This document shows positions 1 to 7,962 of a DNA stretch of 64,000 nucleotides, piece after piece (position 1 is the first letter of the stretch; each line of letters begins with the position of its first letter). The notes under the pieces were generated by a model that saw only the letters and a list, made by a program, of their open reading frames with translations, was not told where the DNA came from and searched no databases. The position numbers and the translations under genes were made by a program. The stretch is from positions 177,195-241,194 of the forward strand of contig CAVXXD010000016.1 in the NCBI GenBank assembly GCA_963765625.1, given 5' to 3'. Source of the stretch: CAVXXD01 sp963765625. GTDB lineage: Bacteria > Actinomycetota > Geothermincolia > Geothermincolales > Geothermincolaceae.

Positions 1-57
1 GAACAGCAACAGCAACACCAGCACGACGCAAAAGCCCGGAAATACCCTGCCCTTCAT
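1..57 (-). CDS. N-terminus of an exported or membrane protein, cut by the window edge
   Basis: Only the first 19 codons are inside the window. They begin at an ATG on the minus strand (57-55) preceded by a strong ribosome site, AAAGGGAGGTG, a few bases upstream. The peptide starts MKGRVFPGF and continues into an uninterrupted run of Val and Leu (VVLVLLLLF), the pattern of a Sec signal peptide or signal anchor. Nothing of the mature protein is visible, so no function can be given. Positions 58-263, between this start and the end of typA, show no further gene or clear terminator. Confidence 0.55.
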   Translation of the reverse strand, partial: MKGRVFPGFCVVLVLLLLF

Positions 58-263
58 GGCCACCTCCCTTTACTGGACAACTCCACCCTTGCCCTGACGT
101 GTCGAAGCACTGTCGGAAAAAGCAGTAACGTTGAAAGGGGAATTCGTCAGCCGGAAACAGCCCTATGAGTTCTTGTTAAGTGATTCTCGCGGGAACGGTG
201 AAAGACCTTCTTTATCGCTTTATAACCAGAACCCGGCAAGTTAAACCATGAGCTGCTTTGGAA

Positions 264-2045
264 TCAGCGAGCCTTATCGCGCTCGCTTTCTTTTAAGAAG
301 ATCTTTCTCAGGCGGATGCTCTGGGGCGTGACTTCCAGGTATTCGTCGTCGTTCATGATGCCCAGCCCGCGCTCGAGGGTGATCTCCATGGGTGGGGTAA
401 GCCGGATGGCGTCGTCCGCCCCGGAGGCCCGCATGTTGGTGAGATGCTTGCCCTTGACCGGGTTGACGGTCATGTCGCGCCCCTTGGAAGTGCTGCCGAT
501 GACCATGCCTTCGTAGACTTCGATGTTGGCCCCGATATAAAGAGTCCCTCTCTTCTGCAGGTTGAACAGTGAGTACCCCAGCGCCTTGCCGGTCAGCATG
601 GAGATCATGGAGCCGTACTGGCTCCTCTCTATCTCGCCGGCATAAGGCCGGAAGCCGATGCCGCGGGTGTACATGATGCCCTCGCCCCGTGTGTCGGTCA
701 GGAAGTCGTTGCGGTATCCGAGCAGCCCCCGGACGGGGATCTCGAAGATAAGCCTGGTCTCGCTGTTCTCGGAATTGATCTCCCGCAGCGCCCCTTTTCT
801 CTGGGCCATCTTCTCGATCATCATGCCGGCCATCTCCTCCGGCACCTGGATGATCAGCTCCTCGAAAGGCTCCATTCTCCGGCCGTTCTCCTCCTTGAAA
901 AGAACGTTGGGCTGGGAGACCTGCAATTCGTATCCCTCGCGCCGCATGTTCTCCAGGAGTATGGCGATGTGGAGCTCGCCTCGCCCGTAGACCTTGTAGT
1001 GGTCAGCCGATTCGAACTCGACCTTGAGCCCGACGTTGACTTCCAGTTCTTTCTCCAGGCGCTCCTTGAGCTGGCGGTTGGTGACGAACCTGCCCTCCCG
1101 GCCGGCGAAGGGGGAGTTGTTGACCAGGAACTTCAAAGAAATAGTAGGTTCGTCGATGGAGATAGCCGGCAGGGCCTCCATTTCCTCAGAAGCACAGATG
1201 GTCTCGCCGATGTAGATATCCGGCAGGCCCGCCACCATGATGATGTCCCCGGCGCAAGCTTCCATGGCTTCTTCCCTGTCCAACCCATGGAAGGTGAAGA
1301 GCTTGGTGATGCGGCCGGTCCGCGTCTCACCCTCGGGGGTCTTGATGAACACGTTGTCCGCCTGCCTGACCGTCCCTTCGTAGACCCGGCAGATGGCCAG
1401 CCGGCCGATATAGTTGTCGTAGGCCAGGTTGAAAGGCTGGATGCGGAAGGGCCTGGAACTGGCGTCCTCACTGGAGGCCGGCCTGACCCGCTCGAGGATG
1501 GTGTCCAGCAGGGGAGTGAGGTCGGCCGATTCCTCGTCCAGCTCCCGCATGGCGAATCCTTCCTTGGCGTTGCTGTACAGGGTGACGAAGTCGAGCTGCT
1601 CGTCGCTGGCTCCCAGGTCGAAGAAGAGCTCGAAGACCAGCTCCTCGACCTCGGGTATCCGGGCCGCCGGTTTGTCTATCTTGTTGATGACCACGATGGG
1701 CTTGAGCCCCAGCTCCAGCGACTTCTTGAGCACGAACTTGGTCTGGGGCATGGGGCCTTCCTGAGCGTCGACCACCAGGACGACGGAGTCGATGGACCTG
1801 AGCACCCGCTCCACTTCCGAGCCGAAGTCGGCGTGCCCCGGAGTATCCACGATGTTTATCTTGGTCTCCTTGTAGGTGACGGAGGTGTTCTTGGAATAGA
1901 TGGTGATGCCACGCTCCTGCTCCAGGGCGTTGCTGTCCATGCTCACTCCGGGCGCGGTCATGCCGGTCTGGTGCATCAGGGCGTCGGTGATCTTGGTCTT
2001 GCCGTGGTCCACGTGCGCAATGATGGCTATGTTTCTAATATCCAT
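264..2045 (-). CDS. typA: GTP-binding protein TypA/BipA, ribosome-associated translational GTPase
   Basis: A 593-residue protein of normal TypA/BipA length. GTPase motifs are complete: P-loop AHVDHGKT (about residues 10-17), G2 GITI, G3 DTPGH and G4 NKID. EF-G-like domains follow, and the C-terminal half contains the TypA-typical stretch RGLLGYRNDFLTDTRGEG. The family binds the ribosome near the factor site and helps ribosome assembly and stress or cold adaptation; this is family knowledge. The start MDIRNIAIIAHVDHGK is preceded by GAGGAAACC. It lies downstream of the acyltransferase gene on the same strand, with a 94-bp gap holding a 12-bp perfect inverted repeat. The plus-strand reading frames inside it are shadows. 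Confidence 0.97.
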   Translation of the reverse strand: MDIRNIAIIAHVDHGKTKITDALMHQTGMTAPGVSMDSNALEQERGITIYSKNTSVTYKETKINIVDTPGHADFGSEVERVLRSIDSVVLVVDAQEGPMPQTKFVLKKSLELGLKPIVVINKIDKPAARIPEVEELVFELFFDLGASDEQLDFVTLYSNAKEGFAMRELDEESADLTPLLDTILERVRPASSEDASSRPFRIQPFNLAYDNYIGRLAICRVYEGTVRQADNVFIKTPEGETRTGRITKLFTFHGLDREEAMEACAGDIIMVAGLPDIYIGETICASEEMEALPAISIDEPTISLKFLVNNSPFAGREGRFVTNRQLKERLEKELEVNVGLKVEFESADHYKVYGRGELHIAILLENMRREGYELQVSQPNVLFKEENGRRMEPFEELIIQVPEEMAGMMIEKMAQRKGALREINSENSETRLIFEIPVRGLLGYRNDFLTDTRGEGIMYTRGIGFRPYAGEIERSQYGSMISMLTGKALGYSLFNLQKRGTLYIGANIEVYEGMVIGSTSKGRDMTVNPVKGKHLTNMRASGADDAIRLTPPMEITLERGLGIMNDDEYLEVTPQSIRLRKIFLKESERDKAR

Positions 2046-2057
2046 GGTTTCCTCGAT

Positions 2058-2107
2058 TTGTTTTCAGGCAAACTCGGTAGATAGCGTAAATCATCGCCTG
2101 AAAACAA
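2058..2107. repeat. 12-bp perfect inverted repeat upstream of typA
   Basis: TTGTTTTCAGGC (2058-2069) and its exact reverse complement GCCTGAAAACAA (2096-2107) are separated by 26 bp. On the minus strand the structure sits between the acyltransferase stop and the typA ribosome site, so the RNA could fold into a long-loop hairpin in the typA 5' leader. There is no U-run after the stem, so a simple intrinsic terminator is not supported. An operator or a translation-affecting hairpin is possible. Confidence 0.5.
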
Positions 2108-2139
2108 TCAAGCGGATCAAAGGGTCTCCCGGGAAGGCC

Positions 2140-2949
2140 TCAGTTCATACTTACCTTGCTCCAGCCATCCGGCAGCAGAGCGAACACCCTGTCCTGGATG
2201 TACAGGTTGTCATACTTGTCGGACATGCGGCACAACCCGTCGAAATCCACCTCCGGGTGAGAGGCGTTCGCGGTGATGAAATCTACCAGGCTGGTGATCA
2301 TTTTCATGCTCTCCCCGTCACCGGGCATATTCGCGTTCAGGCGCTCGACGGCATCGATCTGCTCCAATAACCTCTTCTCCACGCTCTCCCCGCGATCCTC
2401 GGCAGCGAGCCTCTTCTTCTCAGGCATGAAGAAAGGCTCCCCGATGTTGACCTGCAAGCCATCGTCGTCCTCCCTGCGGTAGACAGCCACGGGCAGGATG
2501 GGGACGGGTGAGAGCCTGACCAGGTTGGATACTCCGGGCTTGAACGACCCCAACTCTCCCCGGGGGTACCTGGTCCCTTCGGGAAAGATGTAGACGATCT
2601 GCCCTTTTCCGAGGTAGTCCAGGCTCAGCCGGATGGCCTTTTTCATCTCGCCGCTTTCCCGGCGTTTTATGGGGATAGTACCCAGCCAGTGCCAGAGAAA
2701 CCTTCCCAGGAGCCCCTCCTCCCCCTGCGCTATCTCCACTTTGGCCCAGGGCACCATCCTCTTCCTCATCACCGTCTTCTTCATGGCCATTCCCACGATG
2801 AAGTAATCGAGGGTGGACTGATGGTTGGACACCACGATAAAAGGCCCTTGGCGGGGGACGTTCTCCCTGCCGGAATACTTCAGCTTGCATCTCTTCATCT
2901 TCGTCACCCAGAAGATAAACGGGCAAGCCAGGATGAATTTAAACCACAT
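2140..2949 (-). CDS. 1-acyl-sn-glycerol-3-phosphate acyltransferase family protein (PlsC-like)
   Basis: A 269-residue protein with the glycerolipid acyltransferase signatures: block I HX4D as NHQSTLDYF near residue 43, and block III FPEGTR near residue 124. A hydrophobic N-terminus (MWFKFILACPFIFW) suggests membrane association. The family transfers an acyl group to lysophosphatidate at the cytoplasmic membrane face. The last 70 or so residues are an acidic, charged extension beyond the usual PlsC core. The start has an ideal ribosome site (AAGGAGGT). It is divergent from the MarR gene, with only 115 bp between the two starts, so the two may be co-regulated. The exact acyl acceptor cannot be told from sequence. 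Confidence 0.88.
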   Translation of the reverse strand: MWFKFILACPFIFWVTKMKRCKLKYSGRENVPRQGPFIVVSNHQSTLDYFIVGMAMKKTVMRKRMVPWAKVEIAQGEEGLLGRFLWHWLGTIPIKRRESGEMKKAIRLSLDYLGKGQIVYIFPEGTRYPRGELGSFKPGVSNLVRLSPVPILPVAVYRREDDDGLQVNIGEPFFMPEKKRLAAEDRGESVEKRLLEQIDAVERLNANMPGDGESMKMITSLVDFITANASHPEVDFDGLCRMSDKYDNLYIQDRVFALLPDGWSKVSMN

Positions 2950-2980
2950 ATCTCGTCGACCTCCTTAAGCCGCTTTCTAG

Positions 2981-3034
2981 TTGACAGGCAGCTATTTTAT
3001 CATATTTAATATATAAATAGTTTGTATATAAATA
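2981..3034 (+). promoter_or_regulatory. AT-rich divergent promoter region with a direct repeat upstream of the MarR gene
   Basis: TTGACA (2981-2986) is followed by AT-rich sequence with TATTTA (3003-3008) at 16-bp spacing. TATATAAATA occurs twice, at 3010-3019 and 3025-3034, a 15-bp period. The tract is far more AT-rich than its surroundings and lies between the divergent acyltransferase and MarR starts. MarR proteins commonly repress their own divergent promoters, so an autoregulatory operator is a reasonable inference. The repeat is direct rather than palindromic, which is unusual for MarR. Confidence 0.5.
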
Positions 3035-3064
3035 ATGTTGATGTGAAACAGGAAGGAGGAGGGC

Positions 3065-3529
3065 ATGGTGACCGATATAGAGAAGATCATCAGCGCGGCT
3101 ATGGGCATAGCGGAGACGTGGAACGAGAAGACCAACAACTGGTTGCGTGACAACCACATCACCTTCGTGCAGTTCAAAGCCATCCTTCTCCTCAATGAAA
3201 AAGAAAACCAGACCTTGAGCCAGCTGAGCGACGGGCTGTCCCGCACCCGGTGCGCGGTCACCGGCCTGGTGGACAGGCTGGAGGGCAAAGGCCTGGTGCG
3301 AAGAAAGCGGAGCCGCAAGGACCGGCGGCAGATATACGTGTCCCTCACCGACAAGGGCAGGGAACTGGCGGGAGAACTGATGGAGAAAGTGGTCCCGGAG
3401 ATGTCACACCTGGGCGAGAAGCTCATGGGCAAGCTGACGGACTCGGAGGCGGCGACCCTGCTGAGCGCCTTGTCCAAGCTGAGCAGCGGCATCGGGGAGA
3501 TACCCGGTACGGACATGGCGATGGAGTAG
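3065..3529 (+). CDS. MarR family winged-helix transcriptional regulator
   Basis: A 154-residue protein with the MarR layout: N-terminal dimerisation helices, then a winged helix (residues about 45-110) with QLSDGLSRTRCAVTGLVDRLEGKGLVRR as recognition region and the wing RSRKDRRQIYVSLTDKGREL. A ribosome site, GGAAGGAGGAGGGC, directly precedes the ATG. It is transcribed away from the acyltransferase gene and lies 51 bp ahead of an alpha/beta hydrolase on the same strand. It probably regulates one or both. The ligand is unknown. Confidence 0.93.
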   Translation: MVTDIEKIISAAMGIAETWNEKTNNWLRDNHITFVQFKAILLLNEKENQTLSQLSDGLSRTRCAVTGLVDRLEGKGLVRRKRSRKDRRQIYVSLTDKGRELAGELMEKVVPEMSHLGEKLMGKLTDSEAATLLSALSKLSSGIGEIPGTDMAME

Positions 3530-3580
3530 ACAACCTAGCGTAGAAGCAGCACTCAACAGGAAAGCAGCAGAGACATAGCA

Positions 3581-4702
3581 ATGAAATCAATCACACTTCA
3601 GAAGCGGCAGGATGGTAGAAGCATTATGGAGATAGGGGATCACCTTCGCGGCATCCCCTTCCTGCCGCAGGGCAACCCCTGGCTCAACATGGTGACCGCG
3701 AGCAAGCCGGACCTGTCGAAGTTCAGCCAGTACATACCCGGCTTCAAGGCCCACGACGCTTATCCTTATCCTGAAGAATTCGAGAAAGTCGTATTTCCCA
3801 GCCTGGATGAAACCCCGCTGGTCGGCGTACTGGGCCTGCACCGGGACGGCAAGAAGAGGCCCGGGGTGGTATTCTGTCACGGCCTGCACGGATCAAAAAA
3901 CAAGAGCTATATTATGGAGGCCGCCCTGGAGGCCTTCACGGCCTGGGATTACAACGTCTTCGCCCCCGATATGCGCAACTTCGGGGAGAGCCAGATGCTC
4001 TCGGACTGCCCCACCACCGGGGGATGGAAAGAAGGCCAGGACATCCTCGGCGCCTGCCGTTTCCTGGGCGAATTCGAGGAAGTCACCACCGTTGCGGCAG
4101 TGGGCTTCAGCCTGGGAGGCGGCTCGGTGATGAACGCAGCCCATCAGTGCAGGGAGCATCCATACATAACGGGAGGCGCCCTGGCCTGGAGCGGCTATGC
4201 CTCCCTGGAGCAGATGATGTCCCATTTCAGCAGTCGCCCCCCGCTGGGCGACCCCTTCTTTCCCATCTACGCGATGTTCGTATGCCTCTCGGAGATGCGC
4301 CGCCTCGATATGAACCTCAAGGGAGAAGATGCCAACGCCTACCTGGGGGACAAGCTGTTCTCACCCGACTATATGCGCTACATAAAGGAGATAGTCGCGC
4401 CCTACTACGGGCTGAGCCTGGAGGAACTGTACAACCTCTCCAGCCCCGGGGAATTCATCTCCCGCGTCGACGTGCCGTTGCTGCTGGTGCACGCCGAGGA
4501 CGACCCCGTCTGCCCGGTGGAAGGAGTTGAGGCGCTGCGCCATGCAGCGGGTGGCAACCCCAATATCGACATCTGGGTGCTTCCCACCGGTTCGCATTGT
4601 GCCTTCAGGGGGTTTGACGAGGACTGGTACTGGTCGGTGATGCGCGGCTTCCTCGATTACTGGGCCGACCGGCCGGCGGAAGCCTGGCAGGACTGCGCCT
4701 GA
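3581..4702 (+). CDS. alpha/beta-fold hydrolase
   Basis: A 373-residue cytoplasmic protein (no signal peptide). It has a full alpha/beta hydrolase set: oxyanion region FCHGLHGSK, nucleophile elbow GFSLGGG with Ser177, acid in HAEDDPVCPVEG, and histidine in GSHCAFRGF. The family includes esterases, lipases and peptidases, and the substrate cannot be assigned. The first ATG (3581) has only a distant AGGAAAG. The internal ATG at 3626 follows AGGATGG and is an equally plausible start, removing 15 residues. It follows the MarR regulator gene and may be its target. Confidence 0.88.
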   Translation: MKSITLQKRQDGRSIMEIGDHLRGIPFLPQGNPWLNMVTASKPDLSKFSQYIPGFKAHDAYPYPEEFEKVVFPSLDETPLVGVLGLHRDGKKRPGVVFCHGLHGSKNKSYIMEAALEAFTAWDYNVFAPDMRNFGESQMLSDCPTTGGWKEGQDILGACRFLGEFEEVTTVAAVGFSLGGGSVMNAAHQCREHPYITGGALAWSGYASLEQMMSHFSSRPPLGDPFFPIYAMFVCLSEMRRLDMNLKGEDANAYLGDKLFSPDYMRYIKEIVAPYYGLSLEELYNLSSPGEFISRVDVPLLLVHAEDDPVCPVEGVEALRHAAGGNPNIDIWVLPTGSHCAFRGFDEDWYWSVMRGFLDYWADRPAEAWQDCA

Positions 4703-4723
4703 GCCTTAAGCCCGGCCCTTCTT

Positions 4724-5605
4724 TTAAACGACGGCATGGGCAATGGCTTTCCGGTTGGAGGACTTGGCTTCGTACATCTTGAGGTCGGCCGCGCGTATGG
4801 CATCTTCCAGGGTGGCGGGAGGCCTGGTGAAGGTCACCAGCCCGATACTGATGCTGGGGATACCACGGTATTTATCGGGAATGGCCTCGTTGACCAGCTC
4901 CAGCATCTTTTCCATCAACGCCCCGCCGGCTTCTTCGTCGGTGTCCGGGAACAACACCACGAACTCGTCCCCTCCCAGGCGGGCCACGACGTCGTTCTCG
5001 CGCAGGTTACGCATCAGGGTGGCGGCAACTTCCTGCAGTATCATGTCCCCGGCCATGTGCCCGAAGGTGTCATTGACCAGCTTGAATTTGTCCATGTCCA
5101 GGTAGGCCAGGCTGAAGGGGTGGTCGTAACGCCGCAACCTCTCCAGTTCCCGCTCCCCGAGCTCGTGGAAACAGCGGGTATTGCAGGCGCCGGTGAGCGC
5201 ATCGGTCCGGGAAAGACGCTTCTCTTTGTCGATGGAATACCTCAGGCGCGCTATCAGCACGGCGAAGACGGAGTAGAAGACGAAGAGCACGAAGATGTCC
5301 CAATACTGCGGCCTCCAGGCCGCGGCGTCGATATTGACGGCGTAATCGGTGGCTATCCACGACGTGGTGCAGATCGCGGAGACCAGCACGCCGTACTTCA
5401 GGCCCAGGACCCAGGTGACGATGCTGATGGGGACGCAGTAGAAGATGTGGATGCTGGCTTGTTGATTGGTCAGGTAATCGACCATGGCGACGCCGATGGC
5501 GATACCGGCGCAAAGGATAAGGACGATGTCCAGCGGCAGCTGTCCCAGTATCTCAAATATGAGCGGCCGCTCCCAGTAGCTTTTCTTGCCTTTTCCTTTC
5601 TTCAT
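4724..5605 (-). CDS. diguanylate cyclase, membrane-anchored GGDEF protein
   Basis: A 293-residue protein. Residues about 15-120 hold four to five hydrophobic segments (LPLDIVLILCAGIAIGVAMV and onward), forming an N-terminal membrane sensor. Residues about 130-290 form a GGDEF domain with the intact active-site motif GGDEF at 211-215. An inhibitory I-site RxxD (REND, residues 202-205) lies exactly five residues upstream. Intact A- and I-sites predict c-di-GMP synthesis with product inhibition. No clear ribosome site precedes the ATG at 5605. It may be co-transcribed with the 99-residue gene upstream (51-bp gap). Confidence 0.95.
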   Translation of the reverse strand: MKKGKGKKSYWERPLIFEILGQLPLDIVLILCAGIAIGVAMVDYLTNQQASIHIFYCVPISIVTWVLGLKYGVLVSAICTTSWIATDYAVNIDAAAWRPQYWDIFVLFVFYSVFAVLIARLRYSIDKEKRLSRTDALTGACNTRCFHELGERELERLRRYDHPFSLAYLDMDKFKLVNDTFGHMAGDMILQEVAATLMRNLRENDVVARLGGDEFVVLFPDTDEEAGGALMEKMLELVNEAIPDKYRGIPSISIGLVTFTRPPATLEDAIRAADLKMYEAKSSNRKAIAHAVV

Positions 5606-5656
5606 GACGAATCATTTTATCACCAAATCTTAAATTGGGGTTGTTGAGTTTTATGG

Positions 5657-5956
5657 TCAAGCGAGGCCCTGGTAGTTGAGGTCTACCTCCCTCACGGGTG
5701 GGATGGTGAACCTGAAACGGACGTCGCTGCAGTGCGGGCTGACGTAGTCGACCCATAAGCCCATTTCCTGTGCCAGTGTTTTGAAGTCGGGGGGATCGTC
5801 GTCGTCCATATCCACTTCGATACGCTGGAAACCATCTTCGCACTCGATGTCCCAATCGGCCTTGGAGAGATGCACATTGCCTCCGATGGCGCCGGCGTCG
5901 TCCGCGACGAAGTAGCCTCTTTCAACAGCTCCCCTCAGAGCTTCGAGCTTTTTCAT
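5657..5956 (-). CDS. hypothetical acidic protein, 99 residues
   Basis: I do not recognise this family. The protein is small and acidic (an EVDMDDDDPPD stretch in the middle). It has no membrane segment, signal peptide or cysteine motif. The ATG at 5956 is preceded by AAAGGGGGACGAGG, a convincing ribosome site, so it is likely a real gene. It is upstream of the diguanylate cyclase gene on the same strand. Confidence 0.6.
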   Translation of the reverse strand: MKKLEALRGAVERGYFVADDAGAIGGNVHLSKADWDIECEDGFQRIEVDMDDDDPPDFKTLAQEMGLWVDYVSPHCSDVRFRFTIPPVREVDLNYQGLA

Positions 5957-6100
5957 AGCCTCGTCCCCCTTTGCTCAGAACTATTTGCAGCGTCCATACT
6001 GCTTCAAATGCCCATATTATTATTCGTCAAAACCTCGAAATTCTTGAAAGCCTGGAGACGAATGGAGAGAATCCCGAGAGTTTCGGTACGGACCGGGGTG

Positions 6101-6442
6101 CTAGCGGTAACGAAAGAGCCCGAAGGCGACAGCCCCCGGCCCGATAGTTGACGGGACCGCTTGAGACAGGGAGTTATCGCCCGAGTTCAGCAGGGCGACA
6201 AGCAGGAAAGCAAGGATGATGACCACTACGGACGTGATGATGCCCACCAGGAGAGCTATTTTCCAGTCCTGAGGGGTGAATATCTTCTGCCGATAAGTGC
6301 CCGGGCTTACGTAGGTGCCTGGTTGAGCCGGCGGTGGGGGAGTGGCGTTAAGGTACGGAGCCTGCTGCTGAACCCTGCTGCCGCAGCGTGGGCAGAACGA
6401 CCCGGTTCCGGTTAACTGTTTTCCGCATTTGGCACAGAACAT
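6101..6442 (-). CDS. zinc-ribbon membrane protein, 113 residues
   Basis: It begins MFCAKCGKQLTGTGSFCPRC, a four-cysteine zinc ribbon (CxxC...CxxC) of the type found at the N-terminus of many small bacterial membrane proteins. A proline-rich linker follows, then one strong transmembrane helix (about residues 64-90, ALLVGIITSVVVIILAFLLV) and a short tail. The zinc ribbon is expected on the cytoplasmic side. Function is unknown. It is divergent from the membrane protein at 6534. Confidence 0.78.
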   Translation of the reverse strand: MFCAKCGKQLTGTGSFCPRCGSRVQQQAPYLNATPPPPAQPGTYVSPGTYRQKIFTPQDWKIALLVGIITSVVVIILAFLLVALLNSGDNSLSQAVPSTIGPGAVAFGLFRYR

Positions 6443-6533
6443 CGTCTCGACCTCCAGCAGCTATCCTATTGCCTCAATCTCATTAATAATATAATAGAAC
6501 AGAAGATCAACCAGGAACATAGGGGGTGACGGG

Positions 6534-6974
6534 ATGCCGGATGGTTGGGAAATGGTCTTCGCTGGCGAGGCCGCGACCGCGGCTATCGCTGCCGAAGCCC
6601 AGGTAAGAAGGTGGCGCCAGGTGTTGTTGACTCTCCAGGTGCTTTTGGTGATCGCCGCCCTGGCACTGCTGAGCCTGGGAATTGCGGCGGGAACTTCATC
6701 GCCGGAGTGCACCGGGACCTCCGGTTCATCCTCTTATCCCGGCTCTTGCTCGGAAGAAGGGCAGGATACCGAGGAAGCGCTGCTGATCATAACCGGTGGC
6801 CTGATAGCCGGAATGGCGGCCGCAAGTTTTTCGCTGAGCCAGGCCATCAAGAAGCGCAATCGGGCCATGGGAAATCTAGGTGCCGAGGGAGGCAGGCTGG
6901 TTGCCGGCGAAATGCAGGAACGGGCTAGCGGGATATACCAAGCAGGGCAGGACTGGTCGAACAAACTCAAATGA
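6534..6974 (+). CDS. small membrane protein of unknown function, 146 residues
   Basis: It has two hydrophobic helices, about residues 28-50 (VLLTLQVLLVIAALALLSLG) and 83-102, flanking a Ser/Cys-rich loop with a possible disulfide pair. The N-terminus is Ala-rich and amphipathic. The start at 6534 follows GGGGGTGACGGG, a good ribosome site. No family is recognised. It is divergent from the zinc-ribbon membrane protein with a 91-bp AT-rich gap, which suggests a shared regulatory region. Confidence 0.65.
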   Translation: MPDGWEMVFAGEAATAAIAAEAQVRRWRQVLLTLQVLLVIAALALLSLGIAAGTSSPECTGTSGSSSYPGSCSEEGQDTEEALLIITGGLIAGMAAASFSLSQAIKKRNRAMGNLGAEGGRLVAGEMQERASGIYQAGQDWSNKLK

Positions 6975-6998
6975 GCACTCGACCAGCCACAACCGATA

Positions 6999-7370
6999 TC
7001 AGGTTTCGATGATGTCCTTGTAACGATCCAGGTCACGCATATCCCGCAGCCTTCGCATATCTCCGGCTTGATCTCTGCCACTCCGTCCGCGTTGATACTG
7101 ACGGCGTCGAACCAGCAGCGGCCGACGCCGTCCTCGCAGCCGTTGCAGGTATCGGCGTCAACTTCGGTGTAGAAGTTGGCGGTTTATTCGTACTGCTCGA
7201 ACGCCCAGGGGACGCCTTGACGGAGAACTCGGCTCCCGCCCCGAAGGCGAAGCACCTCTCCAGCGGCTCAAACGGCTTCTCTCCACGCAGCAAGCACAGA
7301 CGGTCGCAATAGCAGTCGGCGACGGAAATCTTCCCGGCATCGAATTGGCATGACCGGCTCCGGGCATCTA
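6999..7370 (-). pseudogene. decayed dicluster ferredoxin-type 4Fe-4S protein
   Basis: Read on the minus strand, one frame gives FYTEVDADTCNGC, then CWFDAVSINADG and VAEIKPEICEGCGICV. This is the two-cluster ferredoxin pattern in which each CxxCxxxC cluster is followed by an Asp/Ile-rich strand. The frame is broken by a TAA just before FYTEV, and upstream cysteine-rich residues lie in other frames. After CEGCG another frame shift leads to RDLDRYKDIIET and a stop at 6999-7001, a plausible original C-terminus. The second cluster has lost its last cysteine and following strand. Together these indicate a deleted and frameshifted remnant. Confidence 0.6.
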
Positions 7371-7412
7371 CAATTGGGCGTAGAAATAATGGTGCCTGCA
7401 GAAGGACGATAT

Positions 7413-7895
7413 ATGTATGGAAACCTGCACGAAGCGGCGTTCAACGGCCGCTTCGAGACGGTAGAGCTCCTCCTCGACGGAGGTGCCGACGTCAATATGT
7501 CTGACGGTATGGGAAGGACTCCGCTGCACGCGGCGGCGATCAACGGGCACATCGAGATCGTCAGGCTCCTCCTCGACAGAGGCGCCGACATTGACACGTA
7601 TGCCGATAAAAGACTGACTCCCTTACATGCGGCGGCTTGCTTCGGCCACATCGAGACGGTCGAATTACTTCTGGACAGGGGGGCTGACGTTGATCTATGT
7701 GCCGACGACAGGGGCACTCCGTTGTTTATAGCAGCCACGCAAGGCCACCTGGAGATGGTGGAACTCCTCATCGCCAGGGGGGCGGACGTGAATGCACCGG
7801 GAGAGGATGGCTGGACTCCGTTGCGCTGGACTTTGAAACACGGTAGGACCGAAGTGGCGGAACTCCTCAGGCAGCACGGCGGTGTTGTTGAATAA
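7413..7895 (+). CDS. ankyrin repeat protein
   Basis: A 160-residue protein made almost entirely of ankyrin repeats. Five tandem 33-residue units are visible, each of the form G-TPLH-AA--GH-E-V-LLL--GADV (for example TPLHAAAINGHIEIVRLLL). No signal peptide or other domain is present, so it is probably a cytoplasmic protein-binding module with unknown partner. The start at 7413 is chosen because GAAGGA lies six bases upstream; ATGs at 7350 and 7389 are in frame but lack a ribosome site. It sits between two decayed genes. Confidence 0.88.
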   Translation: MYGNLHEAAFNGRFETVELLLDGGADVNMSDGMGRTPLHAAAINGHIEIVRLLLDRGADIDTYADKRLTPLHAAACFGHIETVELLLDRGADVDLCADDRGTPLFIAATQGHLEMVELLIARGADVNAPGEDGWTPLRWTLKHGRTEVAELLRQHGGVVE

Positions 7896-7962
7896 TCCTG
7901 GATTTCCAGGAAGCCCGGCTGGAGACAGGGGTGCTCCTGCGCGATATTGCACTATTGCCCCG

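Noticed and set aside
969..2084. 371-codon plus-strand frame opposite typA
   Set aside because: High-GC antisense shadow: no ribosome site, no domain, and the opposite strand is an intact, conserved GTPase.
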